Source of the DNA: Bacteroidales bacterium
GTDB lineage: Bacteria; Bacteroidota; Bacteroidia; Bacteroidales; GCA-2748055
Reading direction: 5' to 3'
Assembly (NCBI GenBank): GCA_016936975.1
Contig: JAFGWU010000082.1
Span: 83,025 to 147,024, forward strand
Length of the DNA stretch: 64,000 bases
Each line of letters starts with the position of its first letter. Within the stretch, counting starts at the first letter, position 1. The notes under the pieces were generated by a model, which was not told the origin of the DNA, made no database searches, and saw only the letters and a program-made list of their open reading frames with translations. The translations under genes and the position numbers were made by a program. This document shows positions 16,685-26,618 of the stretch, in pieces.

Positions 16685-18859
16685 ATGATACGTAAAACAA
16701 CCATGAGATTCATAACGGTTCTCCTTTTCTTTCTGGCATGGTCAGTCCCTTCAGGTGCTCAGTCCCATCCCTTTCAGGATGCAACCCTATCTGATGAGGA
16801 GCGGCTCAATAACCTGATATCCCTGATGACCCTGGAGGAAAAAATCGATCACCTCTCCTCCCGGCTTCCGGGAATACCCAGGCTCGGGTTGAAGGGAACC
16901 CGGATCGTTGAGGGTTTACATGGACTGGCACTGAGCGGGCCGGCAAACTGGGCCGTCAGGGGAAAAGGCGAAGCACCCACAACCACTTTCCCCCAGGCAA
17001 TAGGACTGGCCCAGATGTGGGACCCGGTTCTCCACCAGGAACTGGCCGCATGGGAAGCCTATGAAACAAGATTCCTTACACAGAATGAGAATTATAAAAG
17101 TGCTGGGCTGATTGTCCTGGCACCCAATGCCGACCTTGGCCGGGATATCCGGTGGGGACGGACCGAAGAGTGCTACGGGGAGGACGCCTTTCTGGCATCT
17201 GTTATGACGACCGCCTACGTTAAGGGTCTGCAGGGTGATGATCCAAAATACTGGAAAACGGCTTCCCTGATGAAGCACTTCCTGGCAAACAGCAATGAGA
17301 ACAACCGCGAAATCAACTCATCGGATTTTGATGAGCGCCTGTTTCATGAGTATTATGCATTTGCATTTTATAAAGGGGTGACCGAAGGCGGGTCCCGCGC
17401 CTATATGGCCGCCTATAATAAATATAACGGGATACCCTGTACCGTGCACCCCATGCATCGGGAGATCACCGTTGCGAAGTGGGGACAGGACGGAATCATT
17501 TGCACCGACGGGGGCGCCTTCACCCAGCTGATTACCGCGCACCATTATTATGACAGCTTCGCGGAGGCCGCTGCCGCCTGCATCAAATCGGGGATTACCA
17601 TGTTTCTCGACCATTATAAACCGGCGCTCTATGAGGCCCTGGAACAAGGATTGATCACTGAAGCAGATATCGACCGGGCCGTCCGGGGAACATTACGCGT
17701 GATGCTGAAACTGGGATTCATGGATAATCATCCCGGCAATCCCTGGTCACAGATCGGGATTACCGACACCGTCAGGCCCTGGACCAGGCCGGAAGCCAAG
17801 GAACTCGCACGGAAGGCAACGGTGAAGTCCATCGTTCTGATGAAGAATGATGGGATCCTGCCACTGAAGAGCGGGGAGATCCGATCAATAGCCGTGATAG
17901 GCCCCTCCGCCGACCTGGTTGTATCCGACTGGTACTCAGGAACCCCTCCTTACCGGGTATCCGTTCTGAGCGGTATCAGGAATGCCGTGGGAAAGGACGT
18001 GAAAATACATTTTGCAGCCGGCAATAAAGCTGATTCGGCCGTTCAGGCAGCGGCAATGGCGGATGTGGCTGTGGTATGCATCGGAAACCACCCGCTGAGC
18101 CATGGACTGGGATGGGGCGAGAACCATGTCGCCAGCGACGGACGCGAGGCGATAGACCGTCAGGCACTCTCCCTGGAACAGGAGGACCTCGTCAGGCTGG
18201 TGAAGAAAGCCAATCCGAACACCGTCCTCGTCCTGGTTTCTTCATTCCCCTATGCCATCCCCTGGTCAAAGGAACACATCCCGGCCATCCTGCATGTCAC
18301 CCAATCCAGCCAGGAGCTGGGGAACGGCGTGGCCGATATCCTCTTCGGCAAAGAAATTCCGGCCGGACGGCTGGTGCAGACCTGGAGCGCCTCCATCGAT
18401 CATCTGCCGCCCATTCTGGATTATAATATCCGGAACGGACGGACCTACATGTATGATGAGAACGAGCCGCTCTTCCCCTTCGGTCACGGATTGAGCTATA
18501 CAACCTTTGAATATAACGGTCTGAAAACGGATAGGAAGACCATCCGTGAGGGAAAAGCAGCAGAAGTTAAATTGATGATTAAGAACACAGGTCCGATCGA
18601 CAGTGATGAAGTTGTTCAACTTTATGTTCGCTTTCCAGAATCAAAAGTGGAGCGTCCGGGAAAAGCCCTCAAGGGATTTAAACGGGTCCATATCCCGGCA
18701 GGTGAAAGCCTGGAAGTAATCCTCCCGCTCAAAGCAGACGATCTCAAATACTGGGATACGGATAAGAAAACGTTCGTGCTGGAACAGGGTAAGGTTATAT
18801 TGATGGTCGGTGCATCCTCGGAAGATATCAGGCTGACCGGTTCACTCAACGTGAAGTAA
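16685..18859 (+). CDS. Glycoside hydrolase family 3 (beta-glucosidase/xylosidase type)
   Basis: 724 residues with a signal peptide (through VPSGAQS), so exported. The N-terminal barrel has MTLEEKIDHLS, RIVEGLHGLAL, TTFPQAIGLAQMWDP and the nucleophile region DGIICTDGGAFTQL. The alpha/beta sandwich follows (LARKATVKSIVLMKNDGILPL), with AGRLVQTW, FPFGHGLSYTTFEY and a C-terminal fibronectin-III-like domain. Family 3 enzymes release terminal beta-linked sugars; close specificity (glucose, xylose or N-acetylglucosamine) cannot be read safely. It is convergent with corA. Confidence 0.94.
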   Translation: MIRKTTMRFITVLLFFLAWSVPSGAQSHPFQDATLSDEERLNNLISLMTLEEKIDHLSSRLPGIPRLGLKGTRIVEGLHGLALSGPANWAVRGKGEAPTTTFPQAIGLAQMWDPVLHQELAAWEAYETRFLTQNENYKSAGLIVLAPNADLGRDIRWGRTEECYGEDAFLASVMTTAYVKGLQGDDPKYWKTASLMKHFLANSNENNREINSSDFDERLFHEYYAFAFYKGVTEGGSRAYMAAYNKYNGIPCTVHPMHREITVAKWGQDGIICTDGGAFTQLITAHHYYDSFAEAAAACIKSGITMFLDHYKPALYEALEQGLITEADIDRAVRGTLRVMLKLGFMDNHPGNPWSQIGITDTVRPWTRPEAKELARKATVKSIVLMKNDGILPLKSGEIRSIAVIGPSADLVVSDWYSGTPPYRVSVLSGIRNAVGKDVKIHFAAGNKADSAVQAAAMADVAVVCIGNHPLSHGLGWGENHVASDGREAIDRQALSLEQEDLVRLVKKANPNTVLVLVSSFPYAIPWSKEHIPAILHVTQSSQELGNGVADILFGKEIPAGRLVQTWSASIDHLPPILDYNIRNGRTYMYDENEPLFPFGHGLSYTTFEYNGLKTDRKTIREGKAAEVKLMIKNTGPIDSDEVVQLYVRFPESKVERPGKALKGFKRVHIPAGESLEVILPLKADDLKYWDTDKKTFVLEQGKVILMVGASSEDIRLTGSLNVK

Positions 18860-18876
18860 CCGGTCCATCACCGGTT
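18858..18876. terminator. Short hairpin between convergent GH3 and corA
   Basis: AACCGGT-CCATC-ACCGGTT, a 7-bp perfect stem, lies exactly in the 19 bases between the two stop codons. No T-run follows, so a role as bidirectional terminator is only a guess from position. Confidence 0.3.
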
Positions 18877-18878
18877 CC

Positions 18879-19940
18879 CTAAAACCAGCGCTTTCTTTTG
18901 AAATAAATCAACATTACCACAACAACCGCGACCATGACACCCAGCATCATAAAATAGCCCCAGTGCCATTTCAGCTCAGGTATGTAATCGAAATTTGTAC
19001 CATAAATCCCGGCAATCAATGTGAGCGGGATGAAAATAGATGCAAAGATGGTAAGTACCTTCATAACATCATTCACGCGGTTGGATAAATTTGTATGATA
19101 AATATTCAGCTGGTCGCTGACCATAGAATAATAGAGATCGATGGCCTCTGTTGCCTGGGTAGCCAAATCTTCCAGATCCATAAGATAAATTCTGGTTTCT
19201 TCCTTAATTAGCGGAGAAGTGGCTTTGGATAAAAATCCGACAACTTCCCTGATTGGACGGATATTCTTCCAGAAAAGCCTCAGCTCGTTCCTGTAAGCGT
19301 AAATTTCCTTTAAAACGGATTGATCATGTTTCTCAAGAATTTTATCCTCCAGCATTTCAACCCGTTCCCCTATCTTTTCAATGATGGATAGATAACTGTC
19401 AATCAGACAATCCATTAATGAAAAAAGCAGATAATCGTCATTTCTTTCCCTGATTCTCCCGAATCGGCTTCTGATGCGGTCCCTTACCGGATCAAAATGA
19501 TCACCTATCCGTTCCTGGAATGAAATAAGGTGATGAGCTCCAAGAACAAATGAGATCTGTTCTGACCGGTACGCTTCCTCCTCTTCATTCCGGTAAAAAC
19601 TTTTCATGATTACTACAATATGGCCGCTCTCCTCATAGATCCTTGGCCTCTGATCGGTATTCAGAATATCTTCCATCGTGAGTGAGGAGATATTGAAACG
19701 GCTCCTGAGCCTCTCCAGTGATTCCACATCATGCAATCCGTCAATATTGATCCAGTTTACCCTGTTTGGATCCGGTTCCGGCACAGAATCGATATCATTG
19801 AATTGATGCTCCTGAATTTCCTCCCTGTTAAAGGATATCTGCCTGATATGTATCTTATCTATTTTCTGCCTGCCAATATGGACAAGTGTTCCGGGGGCCT
19901 TTCCCTGTAAACCGTTTCTGTTTTTTAAAAATCTGGCCAT
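18879..19940 (-). CDS. corA: CorA-family magnesium/cobalt transporter
   Basis: 353 residues with the CorA layout: long cytoplasmic alpha/beta and coiled-coil funnel (about 1-290), then two C-terminal membrane helices (about 290-313 and 325-345) ending in the basic tail YFKRKRWF. The pore signature between the helices reads YGTNFDYIPEL instead of the common YGMNF, so the conserved GMN has Thr at its centre. Mg2+ is the likely cargo, but the variant loop leaves the ion open. It is a single gene. Confidence 0.92.
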   Translation of the reverse strand: MARFLKNRNGLQGKAPGTLVHIGRQKIDKIHIRQISFNREEIQEHQFNDIDSVPEPDPNRVNWINIDGLHDVESLERLRSRFNISSLTMEDILNTDQRPRIYEESGHIVVIMKSFYRNEEEEAYRSEQISFVLGAHHLISFQERIGDHFDPVRDRIRSRFGRIRERNDDYLLFSLMDCLIDSYLSIIEKIGERVEMLEDKILEKHDQSVLKEIYAYRNELRLFWKNIRPIREVVGFLSKATSPLIKEETRIYLMDLEDLATQATEAIDLYYSMVSDQLNIYHTNLSNRVNDVMKVLTIFASIFIPLTLIAGIYGTNFDYIPELKWHWGYFMMLGVMVAVVVVMLIYFKRKRWF

Positions 19941-20053
19941 GCGATATGCGTTTTGAGATTATCTCGAATATCCCTTTAAACATATTGAATCATTTGCCTA
20001 TTCACTTACTCGCCCTGCCAGTCGAAGTCCCGAGTACCCGTGACGAAGGATGG

Positions 20054-20938
20054 CTATTCGCTCATCAACTCATACGCCACCACGTTATTCCTGAAAAAGG
20101 TTGGAACATATAACGTCCGGAGATCGGCTGCAAATTCAATATCCGCAGTCTGAACTTCCCGGTCAGCAGTATAAAGCAGCGAAACCTTGGTGTGGTCGGG
20201 ATAAACCATATAGACCTGTCCGGGCCATTCAGAAACAAGATAATGACCGGGGAATCCTGTGAATGCAATCCCGTCGCCACTGCTTATGCTGTCGGCAACG
20301 ACGGAAAGACCTGCTGTTTTGTAATCCATGGCAAAAAGCACCTTTCTGCCCGTGGAGGTCATAAGCAGTCTCTCCTCCTCAGCAAGCAACCCGTTGGGAC
20401 CCTGGTTCCCTTCCGAAAGAATGGGAGATACGGTATCACCGGATATTTTGTAAACGGCATTCCCCTGCGAATCGGATACGTAGAGGTTCCCTTCTTTATC
20501 TGAGGTCATATCATTCAGAAACTCTGCCGTATCGATTCTGATCCGCTGAATAACCTCTGCCGACGCAATATCAATTTTTGCGACTGCATTCCTTTCTGCC
20601 ACATAAAGATGATTGGCCACCCGGGTCATCCCCGTGGGAAAAGTGAGCCCCGGGACCCACTTCAGATCCAGGATATTTCCCCTGAGATCCAGCTTTGAGA
20701 TATATCCGGCTCCCTCAGTCCTGTTCGCAAGGCATGAGACATACAATGCACCTCCATCCCTGTCATACAGGACCGATTCGGGGGTCTCAAGGATTGTATC
20801 GGTGCGCCACCGCTCAACCAGCTGAAACATCTGCTTTTCTTCTGAATCTGTGGTTTCCCCTGATCCTTTTTTCTGACCAGAATTACAGGCAACCATAATC
20901 AGGGACATTGCAAGAATGAATTGGATCGTTGTTTTCAT
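20054..20938 (-). CDS. Beta-propeller lipoprotein (SMP-30/gluconolactonase-like)
   Basis: 294 residues with lipoprotein signal MKTTIQFILAMSLIMVAC. The mature chain is a run of four-stranded blades of the SMP-30/NHL type: TPESVLYDRDGGALYVSCL, PTGMTRVANHLYVAERNAVAKID, LNDMTSDKEGNLYVSDSQGNAVYKI, GPNGLLAEEERLLM, GDGIAFTGFPGHYLVSEW. This resembles sugar-lactone lactonases, although the metal-binding residues cannot be confirmed by eye. The terminal codons (ELMSE-stop) run into an AGCGAATAGCC repeat phrase shared with the next gene's end. Confidence 0.8.
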   Translation of the reverse strand: MKTTIQFILAMSLIMVACNSGQKKGSGETTDSEEKQMFQLVERWRTDTILETPESVLYDRDGGALYVSCLANRTEGAGYISKLDLRGNILDLKWVPGLTFPTGMTRVANHLYVAERNAVAKIDIASAEVIQRIRIDTAEFLNDMTSDKEGNLYVSDSQGNAVYKISGDTVSPILSEGNQGPNGLLAEEERLLMTSTGRKVLFAMDYKTAGLSVVADSISSGDGIAFTGFPGHYLVSEWPGQVYMVYPDHTKVSLLYTADREVQTADIEFAADLRTLYVPTFFRNNVVAYELMSE

Positions 20939-20975
20939 GACGGATGGGATTTCTGTAAAATTAAGAAAAATAATT

Positions 20976-21053
20976 CACTGGCTATTCGCTTTCACCCTCC
21001 GAAGCTTTATGCGAAGGAGGGTTAATCGCTTATTCGCTTATTCGCTTATCCTC
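20976..21053. repeat. CGCTTATT/CGCTATTC tandem repeat with hairpin
   Basis: GGCTATTCGC, then a hairpin with ACCCTCC/GGAGGGT arms, then repeated CGCTTATT units (8-bp period) fill the space between two minus-strand genes. They supply the end of the MscS-type gene (KRISE-stop at 21030-21032). A related GGCTATTCGCTCATC lies at 20051-20065. Confidence 0.6.
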
Positions 21054-23492
21054 CCTGAAATCCGACCTGACATGCAGATCCACCTGCGGGAAGGGGATCT
21101 CGATTCCGGCCTCGTTGATTTTACGGTTGATGGCCACGGCGAGATCGCTCTCCACCTGCAGCCTGTGTTCAATATCCGACCATGCCAGCAGTCTGAAATC
21201 GAGCGAGCTCTCCCCAAATCCTACAAAATAGGCCCTGGGGGGGGGATCTTCGCTGACATACTCATTCTCGGATGCAGCCTGTCGTATTAATTCAAGAACC
21301 TCCTCCGGATCGGTCCCGTAGGCAACCCCGACCCTGATGTCCATCCTTCTAAATGAATCCGAGAGGGTCCAGTTGATCATCTCATTGGAAATCAGGTTTC
21401 CGTTCGGAACGATCACCTCCGCCCCGTCAAAACTCCTGATGGTACTCGACCGGAAACCAATGGACTTTACAATGCCGGTGAGTTCCCCGACCTGGACAGT
21501 ATCCCCGACCTTTATCGGCCGTTCAAAGGCCAAAATGATGCCCGACACCATATTGTTGAAAATATTCTGCAGTCCGAATCCGATCCCGACCGAGAAGGCC
21601 CCAATAATGATGGAAAGGTTGGTGAGTTTCATGCCGGCTGCGGCGGCAGCCAGGAAAAAGCCTCCTGCAATCAGGGCTATGCGGATCAGCATGATAATGG
21701 TACCGGGCACCCCCCTGGAGGTGGTCACCCGGGTAAAAACATCCTTTTCAAGTACAGCCTTTACAATTCTCGACAGAAATATGGAGAACCAGATGACAAA
21801 AATGAATATCAGGATACTTCCCAGCGAAATCTCCACGGCCCCGAACTTCCATCCTTCCCCGAGAATCCGCTCACCCCATGAAAAGACCGGATCCTTCAGG
21901 AGCAGGAGATTAAGGGCATAGATTATAAAAAACAACCAGAGGACAAAGTTTATAAATCGTCTTGATTTCCTTTGGATCACCCTGAAATTTTCCCTGAAAA
22001 CATTTATTTTCTGAACACGCCTGTTGGCCAGCAGAAGGTACAGCAGCGTATCGGATATTTTTGAACCGATCAGGATGGCCAGCGCAATAATGACAATCTT
22101 TAAAGGTGCCAGGGTAAAAAACTCCGCCATCCTGTATGTTCCGGCCAGGTTTCCAATGGCGGCGGCAAACAGCATTAATGCAAAAATTGCCAGGATGGCC
22201 CTCAGCAGATTATAAAATGACTGATTTTTGAAACGTTCTGCAGCAACTTTCTTCAGCACAATTGTACCGAACAGTAAGGCACCTGCAACCGACAGGAATA
22301 AAAGGAGCAACCTCTGCAGGATGTCGGAATAGAACACGAACTCATAAATCGCCATGAGGGTGAATATAACTATGTACCACCGGATCCATGGCTTTGCATA
22401 TTCCCTGTAAAACCGCACGGCAAGAATCATGACCGGAATCATCAGGACGACCAGGCTGATCGCATTGAACGTATCCGGTAAATCGGGAAAGAGCAATCTT
22501 ATTAAGAGGGTAATTATGAAAAGTGCCACGAGAACAGGTGAGGCAATGAGCATCCGGGTAAATTCCGTCAGGCGGAATTTACTCCTGGAAACCATCCGGT
22601 TACTATTCTTTTTGTACCAGAGTAAAAATCCCAGCAGAGCCAGAAAAAGGATCCCGGCATATATCATGGATTTTCCGAACCGATCCCGGAAAATCTGCAC
22701 ATCCGATTTCATGTTGCGGATCAATCCATCCATTCGTTTATTAAACAGGCCGGCATCACTTAATTGTGAAAGGGAGCTGAATAATCCGGGAATATCTCTC
22801 TTCAGAAGATTCTCTCCGTAGGAACGCCTGGCATCGTTGATGCTGTTCCTGATTCGCTCGAGCCTGTTGATCGCCCCCGATATCTTATCCGATTCAAGGA
22901 TTAAAAACTCCATATCCTGCTGAATGGAGTACCGGGCAGAATCAATGGTATGAATGGTTTTTCGAATTCTTTCATAGATCGGCTTTGGAAAATCCACTTT
23001 TTCCGCTTGCTCGCGCGTCACCTCCCATCGTTTCTCCGTCTGAGTCAACTCCTCAATCAGCGCTCCCAGTCTCCTTGATCGCTCCGACAGGCTGGCCTGC
23101 ACATCCGTAAGCCGGCTGATATAAAGCTGGTTAGCGTTCAGATAGTTATCCATATCCCTCACATAAAGCCTGTTGATGGAGGTCAGTGCACTGTCTTTCA
23201 AAAACAGGTTAACCTGTTCAACCAGGGTGTCTACCCGGCCGGTAATCTCATCAACCTCCTGCCTGGTCAGCCGGTTTGCTAATGATGCAGATACCTGGTT
23301 ATATGTTTCATTGGATTTGAAAGAAATATCCGGGTATGGGATGGGAAGCGGCACCGGGGCCGGCACCACACTATCGGTTTGCTGGGGATCGGTCTGCGGG
23401 GAGAACGGGAAGAGCTGTTGTCCACCGAGGGATTGATAACATGAAAGGCCTGTCAGCAAGATCAGCAGGAACGGGATACAACGCCACTTCAT
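21030..23492 (-). CDS. Large MscS-family mechanosensitive channel (MscK/MscM-like layout)
   Basis: 820 residues: signal peptide, a periplasmic helical/coiled-coil part (about 50-265), roughly ten hydrophobic helices (about 280-590), then the MscS core. The pore helix and beta domain are clear: NLSIIIGAFSVGIGFGLQNIF, NNMVSGIILAFERPIKVGDTVQV, GIVKSIGFRSSTIRSFDGAEVIVPNGNLIS. The cytoplasmic alpha/beta domain closes it. Such channels release osmolytes on hypo-osmotic shock. It is divergent from the CotH gene. The C-terminus (REDKRISE) is read from a tandem repeat. Confidence 0.93.
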   Translation of the reverse strand: MKWRCIPFLLILLTGLSCYQSLGGQQLFPFSPQTDPQQTDSVVPAPVPLPIPYPDISFKSNETYNQVSASLANRLTRQEVDEITGRVDTLVEQVNLFLKDSALTSINRLYVRDMDNYLNANQLYISRLTDVQASLSERSRRLGALIEELTQTEKRWEVTREQAEKVDFPKPIYERIRKTIHTIDSARYSIQQDMEFLILESDKISGAINRLERIRNSINDARRSYGENLLKRDIPGLFSSLSQLSDAGLFNKRMDGLIRNMKSDVQIFRDRFGKSMIYAGILFLALLGFLLWYKKNSNRMVSRSKFRLTEFTRMLIASPVLVALFIITLLIRLLFPDLPDTFNAISLVVLMIPVMILAVRFYREYAKPWIRWYIVIFTLMAIYEFVFYSDILQRLLLLFLSVAGALLFGTIVLKKVAAERFKNQSFYNLLRAILAIFALMLFAAAIGNLAGTYRMAEFFTLAPLKIVIIALAILIGSKISDTLLYLLLANRRVQKINVFRENFRVIQRKSRRFINFVLWLFFIIYALNLLLLKDPVFSWGERILGEGWKFGAVEISLGSILIFIFVIWFSIFLSRIVKAVLEKDVFTRVTTSRGVPGTIIMLIRIALIAGGFFLAAAAAGMKLTNLSIIIGAFSVGIGFGLQNIFNNMVSGIILAFERPIKVGDTVQVGELTGIVKSIGFRSSTIRSFDGAEVIVPNGNLISNEMINWTLSDSFRRMDIRVGVAYGTDPEEVLELIRQAASENEYVSEDPPPRAYFVGFGESSLDFRLLAWSDIEHRLQVESDLAVAINRKINEAGIEIPFPQVDLHVRSDFREDKRISE

Positions 23493-23625
23493 TTCAAAAC
23501 GGTTTTGGACCTCAAATTTAACAAATTTACTTAAACCGGGCGGATTCCTTTTCCTGCAGACGGCTCCCGCGGTTTTTGGTGGATAAATATGTGTGTAAAA
23601 ATACCTGATCCCGCAGGGGATATCT

Positions 23626-23633
23626 TATTTTTG
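23626..23633 (+). promoter_or_regulatory. -7 promoter box of the CotH gene
   Basis: TATTTTTG matches the Bacteroidota -7 consensus. Transcription would start about 23640, which makes the TTG at 23647 an unlikely start and favours the TTG at 23677. Confidence 0.45.
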
Positions 23634-23676
23634 TCATGATATTCGATTGAACGAACCTTTATGCGGGGTTGGGGAT

Positions 23677-25902
23677 TTGAAAAGAAACGGTCTGAAATAC
23701 GGTTATTATCTGCTCCTGCCGCTCATGGCAGCGGCCCTGAACGCCCAATCCCCCGATCACTGGGAAACCATTCTCCAACCCGGAGATGCCTGCACCTATT
23801 ATCTGCCGCAGGCGCCACTGCCTGCCGGCTGGGCGGAAGCCGGCTTCGATGATTCATTATGGCTAACGGGAACGGGAGGGGTAGGTTATGGAGACGGTGA
23901 TGATAACACCATTATTGATCCGGCCATTTCGGTCTGTTGCAGGTATTCATTCCACATTGATGATCTTGCCTTCATAGAAGCGCTGATCCTCGACATGGAT
24001 GTGGATGACGGGTTTGTCGCCTACCTCAACGGGACGGAAATAGCCCGCTTTAACCTGGGGACAGAAGGCTCTCCTGTTACGTGGGACCAGAGCACGGACA
24101 GCTATCACGAGGCGCCGCTCTCTGAGGGAAGAAATCCTGTCAGGTTCATCATTCAAGAAACGCATCTGGAAGGCCTCCTTCCTGGATTGAACCTCCTTGC
24201 CCTGGAAGTGCACAATTTCGGAATCTCCTCTTCCGACCTCTCCTCCAATGCCTACCTGCATGCCGGCATCGCCACTTCCGATAACCTCTTCTCCCCTACC
24301 CCTTACTGGTTCACCGAACCATTCCGGTTCGACAGTACCCTTCTGCCGTTAATGGTTATCGATACCCGGGGACAGTCGATACCGGATGAGCCCAGGATCA
24401 TTGCACACATGGGTTTGATAAATAATACAGTCGAAGGATACAATAAACCATCCGATCCCTGTAACGTATATAACGGACAGATCAGCATCGAACTGCGCGG
24501 GGAATCCTCCCTGGACCTCTATGACAAGAAGTCTTACAGCATTGAAACCCAGACAGAGAGCGGAACCAATAATAATGTATCCCTTCTCGGATTACCCTCC
24601 GAAAACGACTGGGTCCTGTACGGACCTTACGGCGATAAAAGTTTGCTCAGAAACGTAATCAGCTACAGGTTGTTTGAAGAGATGGAACGCTATGCACCCC
24701 GTACACGATTCTTCGAACTGATTCTTAACGGGGAGTATATGGGTGTTTATGTTCTGATCGAGAAGATCAAGGTGGACCAGAACCGTGTGGATGTCGCAAA
24801 AATTACCCCTGATCATATCTCCGAATCGGATATCTCAGGCGGATACATCCTGCGCATCGACAAAACCACCGGCATGGAGCCAGCCGAATACTGGGAATCA
24901 CCGGTCTATCCACCCTACAGCAATTTTCCCAGGATTACTTATCAATATTATGATCCGAAATACGATGAACTTGCCCTCGAGCAACGTCAGTATATCAAAA
25001 ACTGGATTAATGCATACGACCAACTGCTTTCTTCCATCAATTTCGACGATCCCGAAACCGGTTACCGGAATATAACTGATGTAGGATCGTTCATTGATAT
25101 CATGATACTTAATGAGTTCAATAAAGATGTGGATGCTTACCGACTGAGTAACTATCTTTACAAAGAGAAGGATACCGACGGCGGCAGGCTGGTTTCCGGA
25201 CCGCCATGGGACTACAACCTTATCTTCGGCAACAACGATTATGCCGGGGATGTGAAGGAAACCTACAACTGGGTCTACACAAAAACCATAAACCCTTATT
25301 GGTGGAAACGTTTCATGGAGGATCCCTGGTTCAGGAACCTGCTGTACTGCCGCTGGGAAGCGCTCTCAGAATCAAAACTCCGGGAGGATCATCTCCATGC
25401 GATGATCGATTCATCCGTTCGGTACCTGGGCGAAGCTGTAGACCGGAATTTTCAGAAGTGGCCCATTCTCGACACCTATGTCTGGCCAAACAGTTATATC
25501 GGACAAACCTACGATGAGGAGATCGGTTTCCTGAAAAACTGGATATCCGGCAGGCTGACCTGGATCGATGCCCAGTGGGGTGGCCGATGTGAATCCCTGT
25601 CGGAACAACTTATAATTGATAAAACGGAGACAGACTTCAGAATATATCCCAATCCGGGTGATTTTTCCCGTGTGGAAATCTCTTTCGGCACAGAACATCC
25701 TCTAACCGGATTGGCAGTTACCATTCTCGACCTGAAGGGTCGCACCGTGGTCCATTTCGAGCGGGAACCCCTGCCTCCCGGACACCACCACCTCAATCTG
25801 CCCGATTGTTCCCATCTGCCCGATGGGATTTATATCATCCGGGTGTCGGAGAATAGCGACTGGATCTTCACCGGAAAATATCTGAAGCAATCCTCACGAT
25901 AG
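23677..25902 (+). CDS. CotH-kinase family protein with T9SS sorting domain
   Basis: About 741 residues. There is no in-frame ATG before the signal peptide; I choose TTG 23677 (KRNGLKYGYYLLLPLMAAALNAQ follows) because it sits just before the signal and after a promoter box at 23626; TTG 23647 is the alternative. N-terminal region (about 30-190) is a carbohydrate-binding-like beta domain. The CotH kinase fold spans about 230-620 with RGESSLDLYDKKSYSIETQ, GDKSLLRNVISYRLF, NGEYMGVYVLIEKIKVD and PWDYNLIFGNNDY. The end (YPNPGDFSRVEISF ... GIYIIRVSENSDW) is a type A T9SS sorting domain. CotH kinases phosphorylate proteins outside the cytoplasm. It faces a DUF2490/DUF4956/VTC operon. Confidence 0.9.
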   Translation: MKRNGLKYGYYLLLPLMAAALNAQSPDHWETILQPGDACTYYLPQAPLPAGWAEAGFDDSLWLTGTGGVGYGDGDDNTIIDPAISVCCRYSFHIDDLAFIEALILDMDVDDGFVAYLNGTEIARFNLGTEGSPVTWDQSTDSYHEAPLSEGRNPVRFIIQETHLEGLLPGLNLLALEVHNFGISSSDLSSNAYLHAGIATSDNLFSPTPYWFTEPFRFDSTLLPLMVIDTRGQSIPDEPRIIAHMGLINNTVEGYNKPSDPCNVYNGQISIELRGESSLDLYDKKSYSIETQTESGTNNNVSLLGLPSENDWVLYGPYGDKSLLRNVISYRLFEEMERYAPRTRFFELILNGEYMGVYVLIEKIKVDQNRVDVAKITPDHISESDISGGYILRIDKTTGMEPAEYWESPVYPPYSNFPRITYQYYDPKYDELALEQRQYIKNWINAYDQLLSSINFDDPETGYRNITDVGSFIDIMILNEFNKDVDAYRLSNYLYKEKDTDGGRLVSGPPWDYNLIFGNNDYAGDVKETYNWVYTKTINPYWWKRFMEDPWFRNLLYCRWEALSESKLREDHLHAMIDSSVRYLGEAVDRNFQKWPILDTYVWPNSYIGQTYDEEIGFLKNWISGRLTWIDAQWGGRCESLSEQLIIDKTETDFRIYPNPGDFSRVEISFGTEHPLTGLAVTILDLKGRTVVHFEREPLPPGHHHLNLPDCSHLPDGIYIIRVSENSDWIFTGKYLKQSSR

Positions 25903-25913
25903 GGTTGAAGGAA

Positions 25914-26618
25914 TCAAAACTTGAACTTATAGGTAATCCAGAGGATACTGGCATGCTCAGGGGGTATTTCGTTCAGTTCGTAATCGAACAGGTAACTCAG
26001 CTCGAGCGAATTCTTAAAATTGATTTTGAAATTGCATCCCAGGTAATTCCTGAGCCTGTAAAACTGGGGCCCGTCCTGGTGATTCAGATGCAGGTAGGGC
26101 TCAATCCCGGCAAACGGATAGAATCGCGTTCCGAATATGTGGTAGGTAACCTGGGGCCGGAAACGGCTGACCAGCTTGTTTTCCATTAAACCGGAAGAGA
26201 AGGTCCCATCGTCGAATCCGGCCTGGGTTCTGAGCCTGAAACCGAGTTCGAACTGCCTGATGTCCCTCTGGTAATTGAGATCGAGATGAAGCCTGTACCG
26301 GTTCTCAAACCGAAGATCCTTGTTCTTCACCAGGATATACCTGGCCCCGAGCCTTATGTCAAGTCCGGAAACAATATCAAACTGTCCGATCAGCGTTGCC
26401 TGTGAACGGTCGTAACTAAGGCTGTTATTCTTGAAGTGCTGCTCGAGACTCAGCGAGACATCGATCCTGTCGGTTACCTGTTTTTCAATTGCCGCCTCCC
26501 AACGTGTCTGAAAATCGATCTCCTGGCCGGCCATTTCAACCGGAACCAATGAAAAGAGAAGAACACAAAAGGGCAGGATGTACCGGAACCGTCTGAAATC
26601 AATCATCGTCATCATCAT
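25914..26618 (-). CDS. DUF2490 family outer-membrane beta-barrel protein
   Basis: 234 residues with a signal peptide ending near AGQEIDF, followed by about ten amphipathic strands (FQTRWEAAIEKQVTDRIDVSLSLEQHF, RLGARYILVKNK, FENRYRLHLDLNYQR) and a C-terminal aromatic ending (WITYKFKF), as in small outer-membrane barrels. It matches DUF2490, function unknown. Its start overlaps the end of the DUF4956 gene by 20 bases, so the two are translationally coupled. Several ATGs lie close together (26618, 26615, 26612, 26606), and the exact one is uncertain. Confidence 0.85.
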   Translation of the reverse strand: MMMTMIDFRRFRYILPFCVLLFSLVPVEMAGQEIDFQTRWEAAIEKQVTDRIDVSLSLEQHFKNNSLSYDRSQATLIGQFDIVSGLDIRLGARYILVKNKDLRFENRYRLHLDLNYQRDIRQFELGFRLRTQAGFDDGTFSSGLMENKLVSRFRPQVTYHIFGTRFYPFAGIEPYLHLNHQDGPQFYRLRNYLGCNFKINFKNSLELSYLFDYELNEIPPEHASILWITYKFKF

